A stretch of DNA of 64,000 nt, taken from Bombus terrestris (lineage: Eukaryota > Arthropoda > Insecta > Hymenoptera > Apidae). The translations under genes and the position numbers were made by a program. Positions 27,333 through 42,505 of the stretch are shown one piece after another. How positions within the stretch are numbered: the first letter of the stretch is position 1; every line of letters starts with the position of its first letter. The notes under the pieces were generated by a model, which searched no databases, was not told the DNA's origin, and saw nothing but the letters and a program-made list of their open reading frames with translations. The DNA lies in contig NW_025963556.1 of NCBI RefSeq assembly GCF_910591885.1, forward strand, positions 2,418,001-2,482,000, read 5' to 3'.

Positions 27333-28352
27333 TAGTATCACGTTATAGCGTATGACGTCATGTAGTATTACGTTATTACGAATATCGTAATATTGTGTTA
27401 CTTTATGACGTATGACGTCATGTAATATTGCTTTATGACGTATGACGTCATGTAGTATTTCCTTATAACGTATGACGTTATGTAGTATTACGATATAACG
27501 TATGACGTTATGCAGTACTACGTTATAACGTATGACTTTATGTAGTGTTACGTTATAACGTATGACGTTATGTATTAGTACGATATAACGTATGACGTTA
27601 TGCAGTATGAGGTTATAACGTATGACGTCATGTAGTTTTGCGTTATAACGTATGACGTCATGTAGTATTAGGTTATAACGTATGCCGTCATGTAGTATTA
27701 CGTTATAACATATGACGTCATGTAGTAATACGATATAACGTACAACGTTATATAGAATTACGATATAACGCACAACGTTATGTCGTATTACGTTATAACG
27801 TATCATGTCATGTAGTATTACGTTATTACGAATAACGTTATATTGTGTTACCTTATAACGTGTGACCTTTTGTTGTATTACGTTATAACGTATAAAGACA
27901 TGTAGTATTACGTTGTAACGTATGACGTCATGTAGTATTACTTTATGACGTATGACGTCATGTAGTATTATGTTATAACATATGCCGTCATGTAGTATTA
28001 CGTTATAACATATGACGTCATGTAATATTACGATATAACGTACAGCGTTATATTGAATTACGATATAACGCACAACGTTATGTCGTATTACGTTATACCG
28101 TATGACGTTATATTGTGTTACTTTATGACGTATGACGTCATGTAGTATTACTTTATGACGTATGCCGTCATGTAGTATTACGTTATAACATATGACGTCA
28201 TGTAGTAATACGATATAACGTACAACGTTATATAGAATTACGATATAACGCACAACGTTATGTCGTATTACGTTATAACGTATCATGTCATGTAGTATTA
28301 CGTTATAACGAATGACGTTATGGAGTATTACGTTATAACGTATGACGCCATG
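27333..28352. repeat. Module P, copy 4 (1,020 bp)
   Basis: Thirty-four units, with the same order as copy 1 and the ancestral-looking TATATTGAATTACG variant of the left half. Confidence 0.92.
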
Positions 28353-30212
28353 TGGTATTAGGTTATTACGAATAACGTTATATTATGTTACTTTATGACA
28401 TATGACGTCATGTAGTATTACTTTATGACGTATGACGTCATGTAGGATTACTTTATGACGTATGACGTCATGTAGTATTACTTTATGACGTATGACGTCA
28501 TGTAGTATTACTTTATGACGTATGACGTCATGTAGTATTTCGTTATAACGTATGACGTTATGCAGTATTACGATATAACGTATGACGGTATGCAGTATTA
28601 CGTTATAACGTATGACGTTATGCAGTATTACGATATAACGTATGACGGTATGCAGTATTACGTTATAACGTATGACGTTATGCAGTATTACGTTATAACG
28701 TATGACGTTATGTATTAGTACGATATAACGTATGACGTTATGCAGTATGAGGTTATAGCGTATGACGTCATGTAGTTTTGCGTTATAACGTATGACGTCA
28801 TGTAGTATTACGATATAACGAACAACGTTATGCAGTATTAGGTTATAACGTATGACGTTATGGAGTATTACGTTATTACGTATGACGTCATGTGGTATTA
28901 CGTTATTACGAATAACGTTATATTGTGTTATTTTATAACGTATGACCTTATGTTGTATTACGTTATAACGTATAAAGGCATGTAGTATTACGTTGTAACG
29001 TACGGCGTCATGTAGAATTACGTTATAACGTATTCCGTCATGTAGTATTACGTTATAACATATGACGTCATGTAGTATTACGATATAACGTACAACGTTA
29101 TATAGAATTACGATATAACGCACAACGTTATGTCGTATTACGTTATAACTTATCATGTCATGTAGTATTACGTTATAACGTATGACGTTATGTAGTATTA
29201 CGTTATTACGAATAACGTTATATTGTGTAACTTTATAACGTATGACCTTACGTTGTATTACGTTATAACGTATAAAGACATGTAGTATTACGTTATGACG
29301 TATGACGTCATGTGGTATTACTTTATGACGTATGACGTCATGTAGTATTACTTTATGACGTATGACGTCATGTAGTATTACTTTATGACGTATGACGTCA
29401 TGTAGTATTACTTTATGACGTATGACGTCATGTAGTATTTCGTTATAACGTATGACGTTATGCAGTATTACGATATAACGTACAACGTTATGCAGTATTA
29501 GGTTATAACGTATGACGTTATGGAGTATTACGTTATTACGTATGACGTCATGTGGTATTACGTTATTACGAATAACGTTATATTGTGTTATTTTATAACG
29601 TATGACCTTATGTTGTATTACGTTATAACGTATAAAGGCATGTAGTATTACGTTGTAACGTACGGCGTCATGTAGAATTACGTTATAACGTATTCCGTCA
29701 TGTAGTATTACGTTATAACATATGACGTCATGTAGTATTACGATATAACGTACAACGTTATATAGAATTACGATATAACGCACAACGTTATGTCGTATTA
29801 CGTTATAACTTATCATGTCATGTAGTATTACGTTATAACGTATGACGTTATGTAGCATTACGTTATTACGAATAACGTTATATTGTGTAACTTTATAACG
29901 TATGACCTTACGTTGTATTACGTTATAACGTATAAAGACATGTAGTATTACGTTATGACGTATGACGTCATGTAGTATTACTTTATGACGTATGACGTCA
30001 TGTAGTATTACTTTATGACGTATGACGTCATGTAGTATTACTTTATGACGTATGACGTCATGTAGTATTTCGTTACAACGTATGACGTTATGCAGTATTA
30101 CGATATAACGTATGACGTTATGCGGTATTAGGTTATAACTTATGACGTTATGGAGTATTACGTTATAACGTATGACGTCATGTGGTATTACGTTATTACG
30201 AATAACGTTATA
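28353..30212. repeat. G module, 1,860 bp
   Basis: Same unit order as 21411-23270, with GAACAACGTTATG at about 28818 where that copy has GTACAACGTTATG. A private TAGCATTACG unit occurs near 29852. Confidence 0.88.
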
Positions 30213-30227
30213 TTATGTTACGTCATG

Positions 30228-30497
30228 TAGTATTACTTTATGACGTATGACGTCATGTAGTATTACTTTATGACGTATGACGTCATGTAGTATTACTTTA
30301 TGACGTATGACGTCATGTAGTATTACTTTATGACGTATGACGTCATGTAGTATTACTTTATGACGTATGACGTCATGTAGTATTACTTTATGACGTATGA
30401 CGTCATGTAGTATTACTTTATGACGTATGACGTCATGTAGTATTACTTTATGACGTATGACGTCATGTAGTATTACTTTATGACGTATGACGTCATG
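30228..30497. repeat. Run of nine K-type monomers
   Basis: Nine identical units follow the H unit at 30213 and are followed by a private TAGTGTTTCG form of the A-type unit. This is the longest K run noticed. Confidence 0.92.
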
Positions 30498-32460
30498 TAG
30501 TGTTTCGTTTTAACGTACAACGTTATATAGAATTACGATATAACGCACAACGTTATGTCGTATTACGTTATAACTTATCATGTCATGTAGTATTACGTTA
30601 TAACGTATGACGTTATGTAGTATTACGTTATTACGAATAACGTTATATTGTGTAACTTTATAACGTATGACCTTATGTTGTATTACGTTATAACGTATAA
30701 AGACATGTAGTATTACGTTATAACGTATGACGTCATGTGGTATTACGTTATTACGAATATCGTAATATTGTATTACTTTATGACGTATGACGTCATGTAG
30801 TATTACTATATGACGTATGACGTCATGTAGTATTAGGTTATAACGTATGAAGTTATGTATTATTACGATATAACGTATGACGTTAAGCAGTATTAGGTTA
30901 TAACGTATGACGTTATGTAGTATTAGGTTATAACGTATGGCGTTATGTAGTATTACGATATAACGTATGACGTTATGCAGTACTACGTTATAACGTATAA
31001 CGTTATGTAGTGTTACGTTATAATGTATGACGTTATGTAGCATTACGGTATTTCGAACAACGTTGTATTGTGTTACTTTATAACGTATGACGTTATGTAG
31101 TGTTACGTTATAACGTATGACGCCGTGTAGTATTACGTTATAAGTATAACATTATGTAGTATCACGTTATAGCGTATGACGTCATGTAGTATTACGTTAT
31201 TACGAATATCGTAATATTGTATTACTTTATGACGTATGACGTCATGTAGTATTACTGTATGACGTATGACGTCATGTAGTATTACTTTATGACGTATGAC
31301 GTCATGTAGTATTACTTTATGACGTATGACGTCATGTAGTATTTCGTTATAACGTATGACGTTATGCAGTATTACGATATAACGTATGACGTTATGCAGT
31401 ATTAGGTTATAACGTATGACGTTATGGAGTATTACGTTATAACGTATGACGTCATGTGGTATTACGTTATTACGAATAACGTTATATTATGTTACGTCAT
31501 GTAGTATTACTTTATGACGTATGACGTCATGTAGTATTACTTTATGACGTATGACGTCATGTAGTATTACTTTATGACGTATGACGTCATGTAGTATTAC
31601 TTTATCACGTATGACGTCATGTAGTATTTCGTTATAACGTATGACGTTATGCAGTATTACGATATAACGTATGACGTTATGCAGTATTAGGTTATAACGT
31701 ATGACGTCATGTAGTATTACTTTATGACGTATGACGTCATGTAGTATTACTTTATGACGTATGACGTCATGTAGTATTTCGTTTTAACGTACAACGTTAT
31801 ATAGAATTACGATATAACGCACAACGTTATGTCGTATTACGTTATAACTTATCATGTCATGTAGTATTACGTTATAACGTATGACTTTATGTAGTATTAC
31901 GTTATTACGAATAACGTTATATTGTGTAACTTTATAACGTATGACCTTATGTTGTATTACGTTATAACGTATAAAGACATGTAGTATTACGTTATAACGT
32001 ATGACGTCATGTGGTATTACGTTATTACGAATATCGTAATATTGTATTACTTTATGACGTATGACGTCATGTAGTATTACTATATGACGTATGACGTCAT
32101 GTAGTATTACTATATGACGTATGACGTCATGTAGTATTAGGTTATAACGTATGAAGTTATGTATTATTACGATATAACGTATGACGTTAAGCAGTATTAG
32201 GTTATAACGTATGACGTTATGTAGTATTAGGTTATAACGTATGGCGTTATGTAGTATTACGATATAACGTATGACGTTATGCAGTACTACGTTATAACGT
32301 ATGACGTTATGTAGTGTTACGTTATAATGTATGACGTTATGTAGCATTACGGTATTTCGAACAACGTTGTATTGTGTTACTTTATAACGTATGACGTTAT
32401 GTAGTGTTACGTTATAACGTGTGACGCCGTGTAGTATTACGTTATAAGTATAACATTATG

Positions 32461-33480
32461 TAGTATCACGTTATAGCGTATGACGTCATGTAGTATTACG
32501 TTATTACGAATATCGTAATATTGTGTTACTTTATGACGTATGACGTCATGTAATATTGCTTTATGACGTATGACGTCATGTAGTATTTCCTTATAACGTA
32601 TGACGTTATGTAGTATTACGATATAACGTATGACGTTATGCAGTACTACGTTATAACGTATGACTTTATGTAGTGTTACGTTATAACGTATGACGTTATG
32701 TATTAGTACGATATAACGTATGACGTTATGCAGTATGAGGTTATAACGTATGACGTCATGTAGTTTTGCGTTATAACGTATGACGTCATGTAGTATTAGG
32801 TTATAACGTATGCCGTCATGTAGTATTACGTTATAACATATGACGTCATGTAGTAATACGATATAACGTACAACGTTATATAGAATTACGATATAACGCA
32901 CAACGTTATGTCGTATTACGTTATAACGTATCATGTCATGTAGTATTACGTTATTACGAATAACGTTATATTGTGTTACCTTATAACGTGTGACCTTTTG
33001 TTGTATTACGTTATAACGTATAAAGACATGTAGTATTACGTTGTAACGTATGACGTCATGTAGTATTACTTTATGACGTATGACGTCATGTAGTATTATG
33101 TTATAACATATGCCGTCATGTAGTATTACGTTATAACATATGACGTCATGTAATATTACGATATAACGTACAGCGTTATATTGAATTACGATATAACGCA
33201 CAACGTTATGTCGTATTACGTTATACCGTATGACGTTATATTGTGTTACTTTATGACGTATGACGTCATGTAGTATTACTTTATGACGTATGCCGTCATG
33301 TAGTATTACGTTATAACATATGACGTCATGTAGTAATACGATATAACGTACAACGTTATATAGAATTACGATATAACGCACAACGTTATGTCGTATTACG
33401 TTATAACGTATCATGTCATGTAGTATTACGTTATAACGAATGACGTTATGGAGTATTACGTTATAACGTATGACGCCATG
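32461..33480. repeat. Module P, copy 5 (1,020 bp)
   Basis: Thirty-four units, with order and length as in copy 1; TATATTGAATTACG retained. Confidence 0.92.
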
Positions 33481-36400
33481 TGGTATTAGGTTATTACGAA
33501 TAACGTTATATTATGTTACTTTATGACATATGACGTCATGTAGTATTACTTTATGACGTATGACGTCATGTAGGGTTACTTTATGACGTATGACGTCATG
33601 TAGTATTACTTTATGACGTATGACGTCATGTAGTATTACTTTATGACGTATGACGTCATGTAGTATTTCGTTATAACGTATGACGTTATGCAGTATTACG
33701 ATATAACGTATGACGGTATGCAGTATTACGTTATAACGTATGACGTTATGCAGTATTACGATATAACGTATGACGGTATGCAGTATTACGTTATAACGTA
33801 TGACGTTATGCAGTATTACGTTATAACGTATGACGTTATGTATTAGTACGATATAACGTATGACGTTATGCAGTATGAGGTTATAGCGTATGACGTCATG
33901 TAGTTTTGCGTTATAACGTATGACGTCATGTAGTATTACGATATAACGAACAACGTTATGCAGTATTAGGTTATAACGTATGACGTTATGGAGTATTACG
34001 TTATTACGTATGACGTCATGTGGTATTACGTTATTACGAATAACGTTATATTGTGTTATTTTATAACGTATGACCTTATGTTGTATTACGTTATAACGTA
34101 TAAAGGCATGTAGTATTACGTTGTAACGTACGGCGTCATGTAGAATTACGTTATAACGTATTCCGTCATGTAGTATTACGTTATAACATATGACGTCATG
34201 TAGTATTACGATATAACGTACAACGTTATATAGAATTACAATATAACGCACAACGTTATGTCGTATTACGTTATAACTTATCATGTCATGTAGTATTACG
34301 TTATAACGTATGACGTTATGTAGTATTACGTTATTACGAATAACGTTATATTGTGTAACTTTATAACGTATGACCTTACGTTGTATTACGTTATAACGTA
34401 TAAAGACATGTAGTATTACGTTATGACGTATGACGTCATGTGGTATTACTTTATGACGTATGACGTCATGTAGTATTACTTTATGACGTATGACGTCATG
34501 TAGTATTACTTTATGACGTATGACGTCATGTAGTATTACTTTATGACGTATGACGTCATGTAGTATTACTTTATGACGTATGACGTCATGTAGTATTTCG
34601 TTATAACGTATGACGTTATGCAGTATTACGATATAACGTATGACGTTATGCAGTATTAGGTTATAACGTATGACGTCATGTAGTATTACTTTATGACGTA
34701 TGACGTCATGTAGTATTACTTTATGACGTATGACGTCATGTAGTATTTCGTTTTAACGTACAACGTTATATAGAATCACGATATAACCCACAACGTTATG
34801 TCGTATTACGTTATAACTTATCATGTCATGTAGTATTACGTTATAACGTATGACGTTATGTAGTATTACGTTATTACGAATAACGATATATTGTGTAACT
34901 TTATAACGTATGACCTTACGTTGTATTACGTTATAACGTATAAAGACATGTAGTATTACGTTATGACGTATGACGTCATGTAGTATTACTTTATGACGTA
35001 TGACGTCATGTAGTATTACTTTATGACGTATGACGTCATGTAGTATTACTTTATGACGTATGACGTCATGTAGTATTTCGTTACAACGTATGACGTTATG
35101 CAGTATTACGATATAACGTATGACGTTATGCGGTATTAGGTTATAACTTATGACGTTATGGAGTATTACGTTATAACGTATGACGTCATGTGGTATTACG
35201 TTATTACGAATAACGTTATATTATGTTACGTCATGTAGTATTACTTTATGACGTATGACGTCATGTAGTATTACTTTATGACGTATGACGTCATGTAGTA
35301 TTACTTTATGACGTATGACGTCATGTAGTATTACTTTATGACGTATGACGTCATGTAGTATTTCGTTATAACGTATGACGTTATGCAGTATTACGATATA
35401 ACGTATGACGTTATGCAGTATTAGGTTATAACGTATGACGTCATGTAGTATTACTTTATGACGTATGACGTCATGTAGTATTACTTTATGACGTATGACG
35501 TCATGTAGTATTTCGTTTTAACGTACAACGTTATATAGAATCACGATATAACCCACAACGTTATGTCGTATTACGTTATAACTTATCATGTCATGTAGTA
35601 TTACGTTATAACGTATGACGTTATGTAGTATTACGTTATTACGAATAACGTTATATTGTGTAACTTTATAACGTATGACCTTATGTTGTATTACGATATA
35701 ACGTATAAAGACATGTAGTATTACGTTATAACGTATGACGTCATGTGGTATTACGTTATTACGAATATCGTAATATTGTATTACTTTATGACGTATGACG
35801 TCATGTAGTATTACTATATGACGTATGACGTCATGTAGTATTACTATATGACGTATGACGTCATGTAGTATTAGGTTATAACGTATGAAGTTATGTATTA
35901 TTACGATATAACGTATGACGTTAAGCAGTATTAGGTTATAACGTATGACGTTATGTAGTATTAGGTTATAACGTATGGCGTTATGTAGTATTACGATATA
36001 ACGTATGACGTTATGCAGTACTACGTTATAACGTATGACGTTATGTAGTGTTACGTTATAATGTATGACGTTATGTAGCATTACGGTATTTCGAACAACG
36101 TTGTATTGTGTTACTTTATAACGTATGACGTTATGTAGTGTTACGTTATAACGTATGACGCCGTGTAGTATTACGTTATAAGTATAACATTATGTAGTAT
36201 CACGTTATAGCGTATGACGTCATGTAGTATTACGTTATTACGAATATCGTAATATTGTGTTACTTTATGACGTATGACGTCATGTAATATTGCTTTATGA
36301 CGTATGACGTCATGTAGTATTTCCTTATAACGTATGACGTTATGTAGTATTACGATATAACGTATGACGTCATGTAGTATTACTTTATGACGTATGACGT

Positions 36401-38698
36401 CATGTAGTATTACTTTATGACGTATGACGTCATGTAGTATTTCGTTATAACGTATGACGTTATGCAGTATTACGATATAACGTATGACGTTATGCAGTAT
36501 TAGGTTATAACGTATGACGTCATGTAGTATTACTTTATGACGTATGACGTCATGTAGTATTACTTTATGACGTATGACGTCATGTAGTATTTCGTTTTAA
36601 CGTACAACGTTATATAGAATTACGATATAACGCACAACGTTATGTCGTATTACGTTATAACTTATCATGTCATGTAGTATTACGTTATAACGTATGACTT
36701 TATGTAGTATTACGTTATTACGAATAACGTTATATTGTGTAACTTTATAACGTATGACCTTACGTTGTATTACGTTATAACGTATAAAGACATGTAGTAT
36801 TACGTTATGACGTATGACGTCATGTGGTATTACTTTATGACGTATGACGTCATGTAGTATTACTTTATGACGTATGACGTCATGTAGTATTACTTTATGA
36901 CGTATGACGTCATGTAGTATTACTTTATGACGTATGACGTCATGTAGTATTTCGTTATAACGTATGACATTATGCAGTATTACGATATAACGTACAACGT
37001 TATGCAGTATTAGGTTATAACGTATGACGTTATGGAGTATTACGTTATTACGTATGACGTCATGTGGTATTACGTTATTACGAATAACGTTATATTGTGT
37101 TATTTTATAACGTATGACCTTATGTTGTATTACGTTATAACGTATAAAGGCATGTAGTATTACGTTGTAACGTACGGCGTCATGTAGAATTACGTTATAA
37201 CGTATTCCGTCATGTAGTATTACGTTATAACATATGACGTCATGTAGTATTACGATATAACGTACAACGTTATATAGAATTACGATATAACGCACAACGT
37301 TATGTCGTATTACGTTATAACTTATCATGTCATGTAGTATTACGTTATAACGTATGACGTTATGTAGTATTACGTTATTACGAATAACGTTATATTGTGT
37401 AACTTTATAACGTATGACCTTACGTTGTATTACGTTATAACGTATAAAGACATGTAGTATTACGTTATGACGTATGACGTCATGTAGTATTACTTTATGA
37501 CGTATGACGTCATGTAGTATTACTTTATGACGTATGACGTCATGTAGTATTACTTTATGACGTATGACGTCATGTAGTATTTCGTTACAACGTATGACGT
37601 TATGCAGTATTACGATATAACGTATGACGTTATGCGGTATTAGGTTATAACTTATGACGTTATGGAGTATTACGTTATAACGTATGACGTCATGTGGTAT
37701 TACGTTATTACGAATAACGTTATATTATGTTACGTCATGAAGTATTACTTTATGACGTATGACGTCATGTAGTATTACTTTATGACGTATGACGTCATGT
37801 AGTATTACTTTATGACGTATGACGTCATGTAGTATTACTTTATGACGTATGACGTCATGTAGTATTTCGTTATAACGTATGACGTTATGCAGTATTACGA
37901 TATAACGTATGACGTTATGCAGTATTAGGTTATAACGTACTACGTCATGTAGTATTACTTTATGACGTATGACGTCATGTAGTATTACTTTATGACGTAT
38001 GACGTCATGTAGTATTTCGTTTTAACGTACAACGTTATATAGAATCACGATATAACCCACAACGTTATGTCGTATTACGTTATAACTTATCATGTCATGT
38101 AGTATTACGTTATAACGTATGACGTTATGTAGTATTACGTTATTACGAATAACGTTATATTGTGTAACTTTATAACGTATGACCTTATGTTGTATTACGA
38201 TATAACGTATAAAGACATGTAGTATTACGTTATAACGTATGACGTCATGTGGTATTACGTTATTACGAATATCGTAATATTGTATTACTTTATGACGTAT
38301 GACGTCATGTAGTATTACTATATGACGTATGACGTCATGTAGTATTACTATATGACGTATGACGTCATGTAGTATTAGGTTATAACGTATGAAGTTATGT
38401 ATTATTACGATATAACGTATGACGTTAAGCAGTATTAGGTTATAACGTATGACGTTATGTAGTATTAGGTTATAACGTATGGCGTTATGTAGTATTACGA
38501 TATAACGTATGACGTTATGCAGTACTACGTTATAACGTATGACGTTATGTAGTGTTACGTTATAATGTATGACGTTATTTAGCATTACGGTATTTCGAAC
38601 AACGTTGTATTGTGTTACTTTATAACGTATGACGTTATGTAGTGTTACGTTATAACGTATGACGCCGTGTAGTATTACGTTATAAGTATAACATTATG

Positions 38699-41600
38699 TA
38701 GTATCACGTTATAGCGTATGACGTCATGTAGTATTACGTTATTACGAATATCGTAATATTGTGTTACTTTATGACGTATGACGTCATGTAATATTGCTTT
38801 ATGACGTATGACGTCATGTAGTATTTCCTTATAACGTATGACGTTATGTAGTATTACGATATAACGTATGACGTCATGTAGTATTACTTTATGACGTATG
38901 ACGTCATGTAGTATTACTTTATGACGTATGACGTCATGTAGTATTTCGTTATAACGTATGACGTTATGCAGTATTACGATATAACGTATGACGTTATGCA
39001 GTATTAGGTTATAACGTATGACGTCATGTAGTATTACTTTATGACGTATGACGTCATGTAGTATTACTTTATGACGTATGACGTCATGTAGTATTTCGTT
39101 TTAACGTACAACGTTATATAGAATTACGATATAACGCACAACGTTATGTCGTATTACGTTATAACTTATCATGTCATGTAGTATTACGTTATAACGTATG
39201 ACTTTATGTAGTATTACGTTATTACGAATAACGTTATATTGTGTAACTTTATAACGTATGACCTTATGTTGTATTACGTTATAACGTATAAAGACATGTA
39301 GTATTACGTTATAACGTATGACGTCATGTGGTATTACGTTATTACGAATATCGGAATATTGTATTACTTTATGACGTATGACGTCATGTAGTATTACTAT
39401 ATGACGTATGACGTCATGTAGTATTACTATATGACGTATGACGTCATGTAGTATTACTATATGACGTATGACGTCATGTAGTATTACTATATGACGTATG
39501 ACGTCATGTAGTATTACTATATGACGTATGACGTCATGTAGTATTAGGTTATAACGTATGAAGTTATGTATTATTACGATATAACGTATGACGTTAAGCA
39601 GTATTAGGTTACAACGTATGACGTTATGTAGTATTAGGTTATAACGTATGGCGTTATGTAGTATTACGATATAACGTATGACGTTATGCAGTACTACGTT
39701 ATAACGTATGACGTTATGTAGTGTTACGTTATAATGTATGACGTTATGTAGCATTACGGTATTTCGAACAACGTTGTATTGTGTTACTTTATAACGTATG
39801 ACGTTATGTAGTGTTACGTTATAACGTATGACGCCGTGTAGTATTACGTTATAAGTATAACATTATGTAGTATCACGTTATAGCGTATGACGTCATGTAG
39901 TATTACGTTATTACGAATATCGTAATATTGTGTTACTTTATGACGTATGACGTCATGTAATATTGCTTTATGACGTATGACGTCATGTAGTATTTCCTTA
40001 TAACGTATGACGTTATGTAGTATTACGATATAACGTATGACGTCATGTAGTATTACTTTATGACGTATGACGTCATGTAGTATTACTTTATGACGTATGA
40101 CGTCATGTAGTATTTCGTTATAACGTATGACGTTATGCAGTATTACGATATAACGTATGACGTTATGCAGTATTAGGTTATAACGTATGACGTCATGTAG
40201 TATTACTTTATGACGTATGACGTCATGTAGTATTACTTTATGACGTATGACGTCATGTAGTATTTCGTTTTAACGTACAACGTTATATAGAATTACGATA
40301 TAACGCACAACGTTATGTCGTATTACGTTATAACTTATCATGTCATGTAGTATTACGTTATAACGTATGACTTTATGTAGTATTACGTTATTACGAATAA
40401 CGTTATATTGTGTAACTTTATAACGTATGACCTTATGTTGTATTACGTTATAACGTATAAAGACATGTAGTATTACGTTATAACGTATGACGTCATGTGG
40501 TATTACGTTATTACGAATATCGTAATATTGTATTACTTTATGACGTATGACGTCATGTAGTATTACTATATGACGTATGACGTCATGTAGTATTACTATA
40601 TGACGTATGACGTCATGTAGTATTACTATATGACGTATGACGTCATGTAGTATTAGGTTATAACGTATGAAGTTATGTATTATTACGATATAACGTATGA
40701 CGTTAAGCAGTATTAGGTTATAACGTATGACGTTATGTAGTATTAGGTTATAACGTATGGCGTTATGTAGCATTACGATATAACGTATGACGTTATGCAG
40801 TACTACGTTATAACGTATGACGTTATGTAGTGTTACGTTATAATGTATGACGTTATGTAGCATTACGGTATTTCGAACAACGTTGTATTGTGTTACTTTA
40901 TAACGTATGACGTTATGTAGTGTTACGTTATAACGTATGACGCCGTGTAGTAATACGTTATAAGTATAACATTATGTAGTATCACGTTATAGCGTATGAC
41001 GTCATGTAGTATTACGTTATTACGAATATCGTAATATTGTGTTACTTTATGACGTATGACGTCATGTAATATTGCTTTATGACGTATGACGTCATGTAGT
41101 ATTTCCTTATAACGTATGACGTTATGTAGTATTACGATATAACGTATGACGTCATGTAGTATTACTTTATGACGTATGACGTCATGTAGTATTACTTTAT
41201 GACGTATGACGTCATGTAGTATTTCGTTATAACGTATGACGTTATGCAGTATTACGATATAACGTATGACGTTATGCAGTATTAGGTTATAACGTATGAC
41301 GTCATGTAGTATTACTTTATGACGTATGACGTCATGTAGTATTACTTTATGACGTATGACGTCATGTAGTATTTCGTTTTAACGTACAACGTTATATAGA
41401 ATTACGATATAACGCACAACGTTATGTCGTATTACGTTATAACTTATCATGTCATGTAGTATTACGTTATAACGTATGACTTTATGTAGTATTACGTTAT
41501 TACGAATAACGTTATATTGTGTAACTTTATAACGTATGACCTTATGTTGTATTACGTTATAACGTATAAAGACATGTAGTATTACGTTATAACGTATGAC

Positions 41601-42085
41601 GTCATGTGGTATTACGTTATTACGAATATCGTAATATTGTATTACTTTATGACGTATGACGTCATGTAGTATTACTATATGACGTATGACGTCATGTAGT
41701 ATTACTATATGACGTATGACGTCATGTAGTATTACTATATGACGTATGACGTCATGTAGTATTAGGTTATAACGTATGAAGTTATGTATTATTACGATAT
41801 AACGTATGACGTTAAGCAGTATTAGGTTATAACGTATGACGTTATGTAGTATTAGGTTATAACGTATGGCGTTATGTAGCATTACGATATAACGTATGAC
41901 GTTATGCAGTACTACGTTATAACGTATGACGTTATGTAGTGTTACGTTATAATGTATGACGTTATGTAGCATTACGGTATTTCGAACAACGTTGTATTGT
42001 GTTACTTTATAACGTATGACGTTATGTAGTGTTACGTTATAACGTATGACGCCGTGTAGTAATACGTTATAAGTATAACATTATG
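38699..42085. repeat. Local tandem of three ~1.1-kb higher-order repeats
   Basis: Three B-terminated repeats in direct tandem: 38699-39867 (1,169 bp), 39868-40976 (1,109 bp) and 40977-42085 (1,109 bp). None contains an H half unit, so each is a multiple of 30 plus 29. The 60-bp excess of the first is two additional C-type units (five instead of three). The last two share TAGCATTACG and TAATACG variants and look like very recent duplicates. Confidence 0.9.
39389..39538. repeat. Variable-number run of five C-type monomers
   Basis: Five identical C-type units. The enclosing repeat is correspondingly longer than its neighbour, which has three. Confidence 0.93.
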
Positions 42086-42505
42086 TAGTATCACGTTATA
42101 GCGTATGACGTCATGTAGTATTACGTTATTACGAATATCGTAATATTGTGTTACTTTATGACGTATGACGTCATGTAATATTGCTTTATGACGTATGACG
42201 TCATGTAGTATTTCCTTATAACGTATGACGTTATGTAGTATTACGATATAACGTATGACGTCATGTAGTATTACTTTATGACGTATGACGTCATGTAGTA
42301 TTACTTTATGACGTATGACGTCATGTAGTATTACTTTATGACGTATGACGTCATGTAGTATTTCGTTATAACGTATGACGTTATGCAGTATTACGATATA
42401 ACGTATGACGTTATGCAGTATTAGGTTATAACGTATGACGTCATGTAGTATTACTTTATGACGTATGACGTCATGTAGTATTACTTTATGACGTATGACG
42501 TCATG

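Larger units (their letters stand above)
21411..28352. repeat. Super-block 4
   Basis: This 6,942-bp block starts with a full 1,860-bp G module (21411-23270). It then has H at 23271, a shortened post-H segment with a hybrid unit at 23436-23465, H at 23976 and 25310, B at 24831, 26075 and 27304, and module P. The last B interval (1,229 bp) contains no H half unit, unlike the corresponding intervals of blocks 1 and 3. Confidence 0.85.
28353..33480. repeat. Super-block 5
   Basis: At 5,128 bp this is the shortest complete block. It has an 1,860-bp G module (28353-30212), H at 30213 followed by nine identical K units (30228-30497), B at 31128, H at 31487, B at 32432, and module P. It lacks one B-terminated repeat relative to blocks 1 and 3, consistent with loss by unequal exchange. 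Confidence 0.85.

Noticed and set aside
28383..29858. 491-residue minus-strand open frame, the longest in the window, and the dozens of similar frames
   Set aside because: The translation is a pure decapeptide reflection of the DNA period with no domain, signal or composition of a known protein. Frames end where a single base change in the A-type unit (TTTTAACG for TTATAACG) makes a stop, or where the 29-bp B unit shifts phase, and start wherever a variant gives ATG. No promoter or ribosome-binding context is evident.
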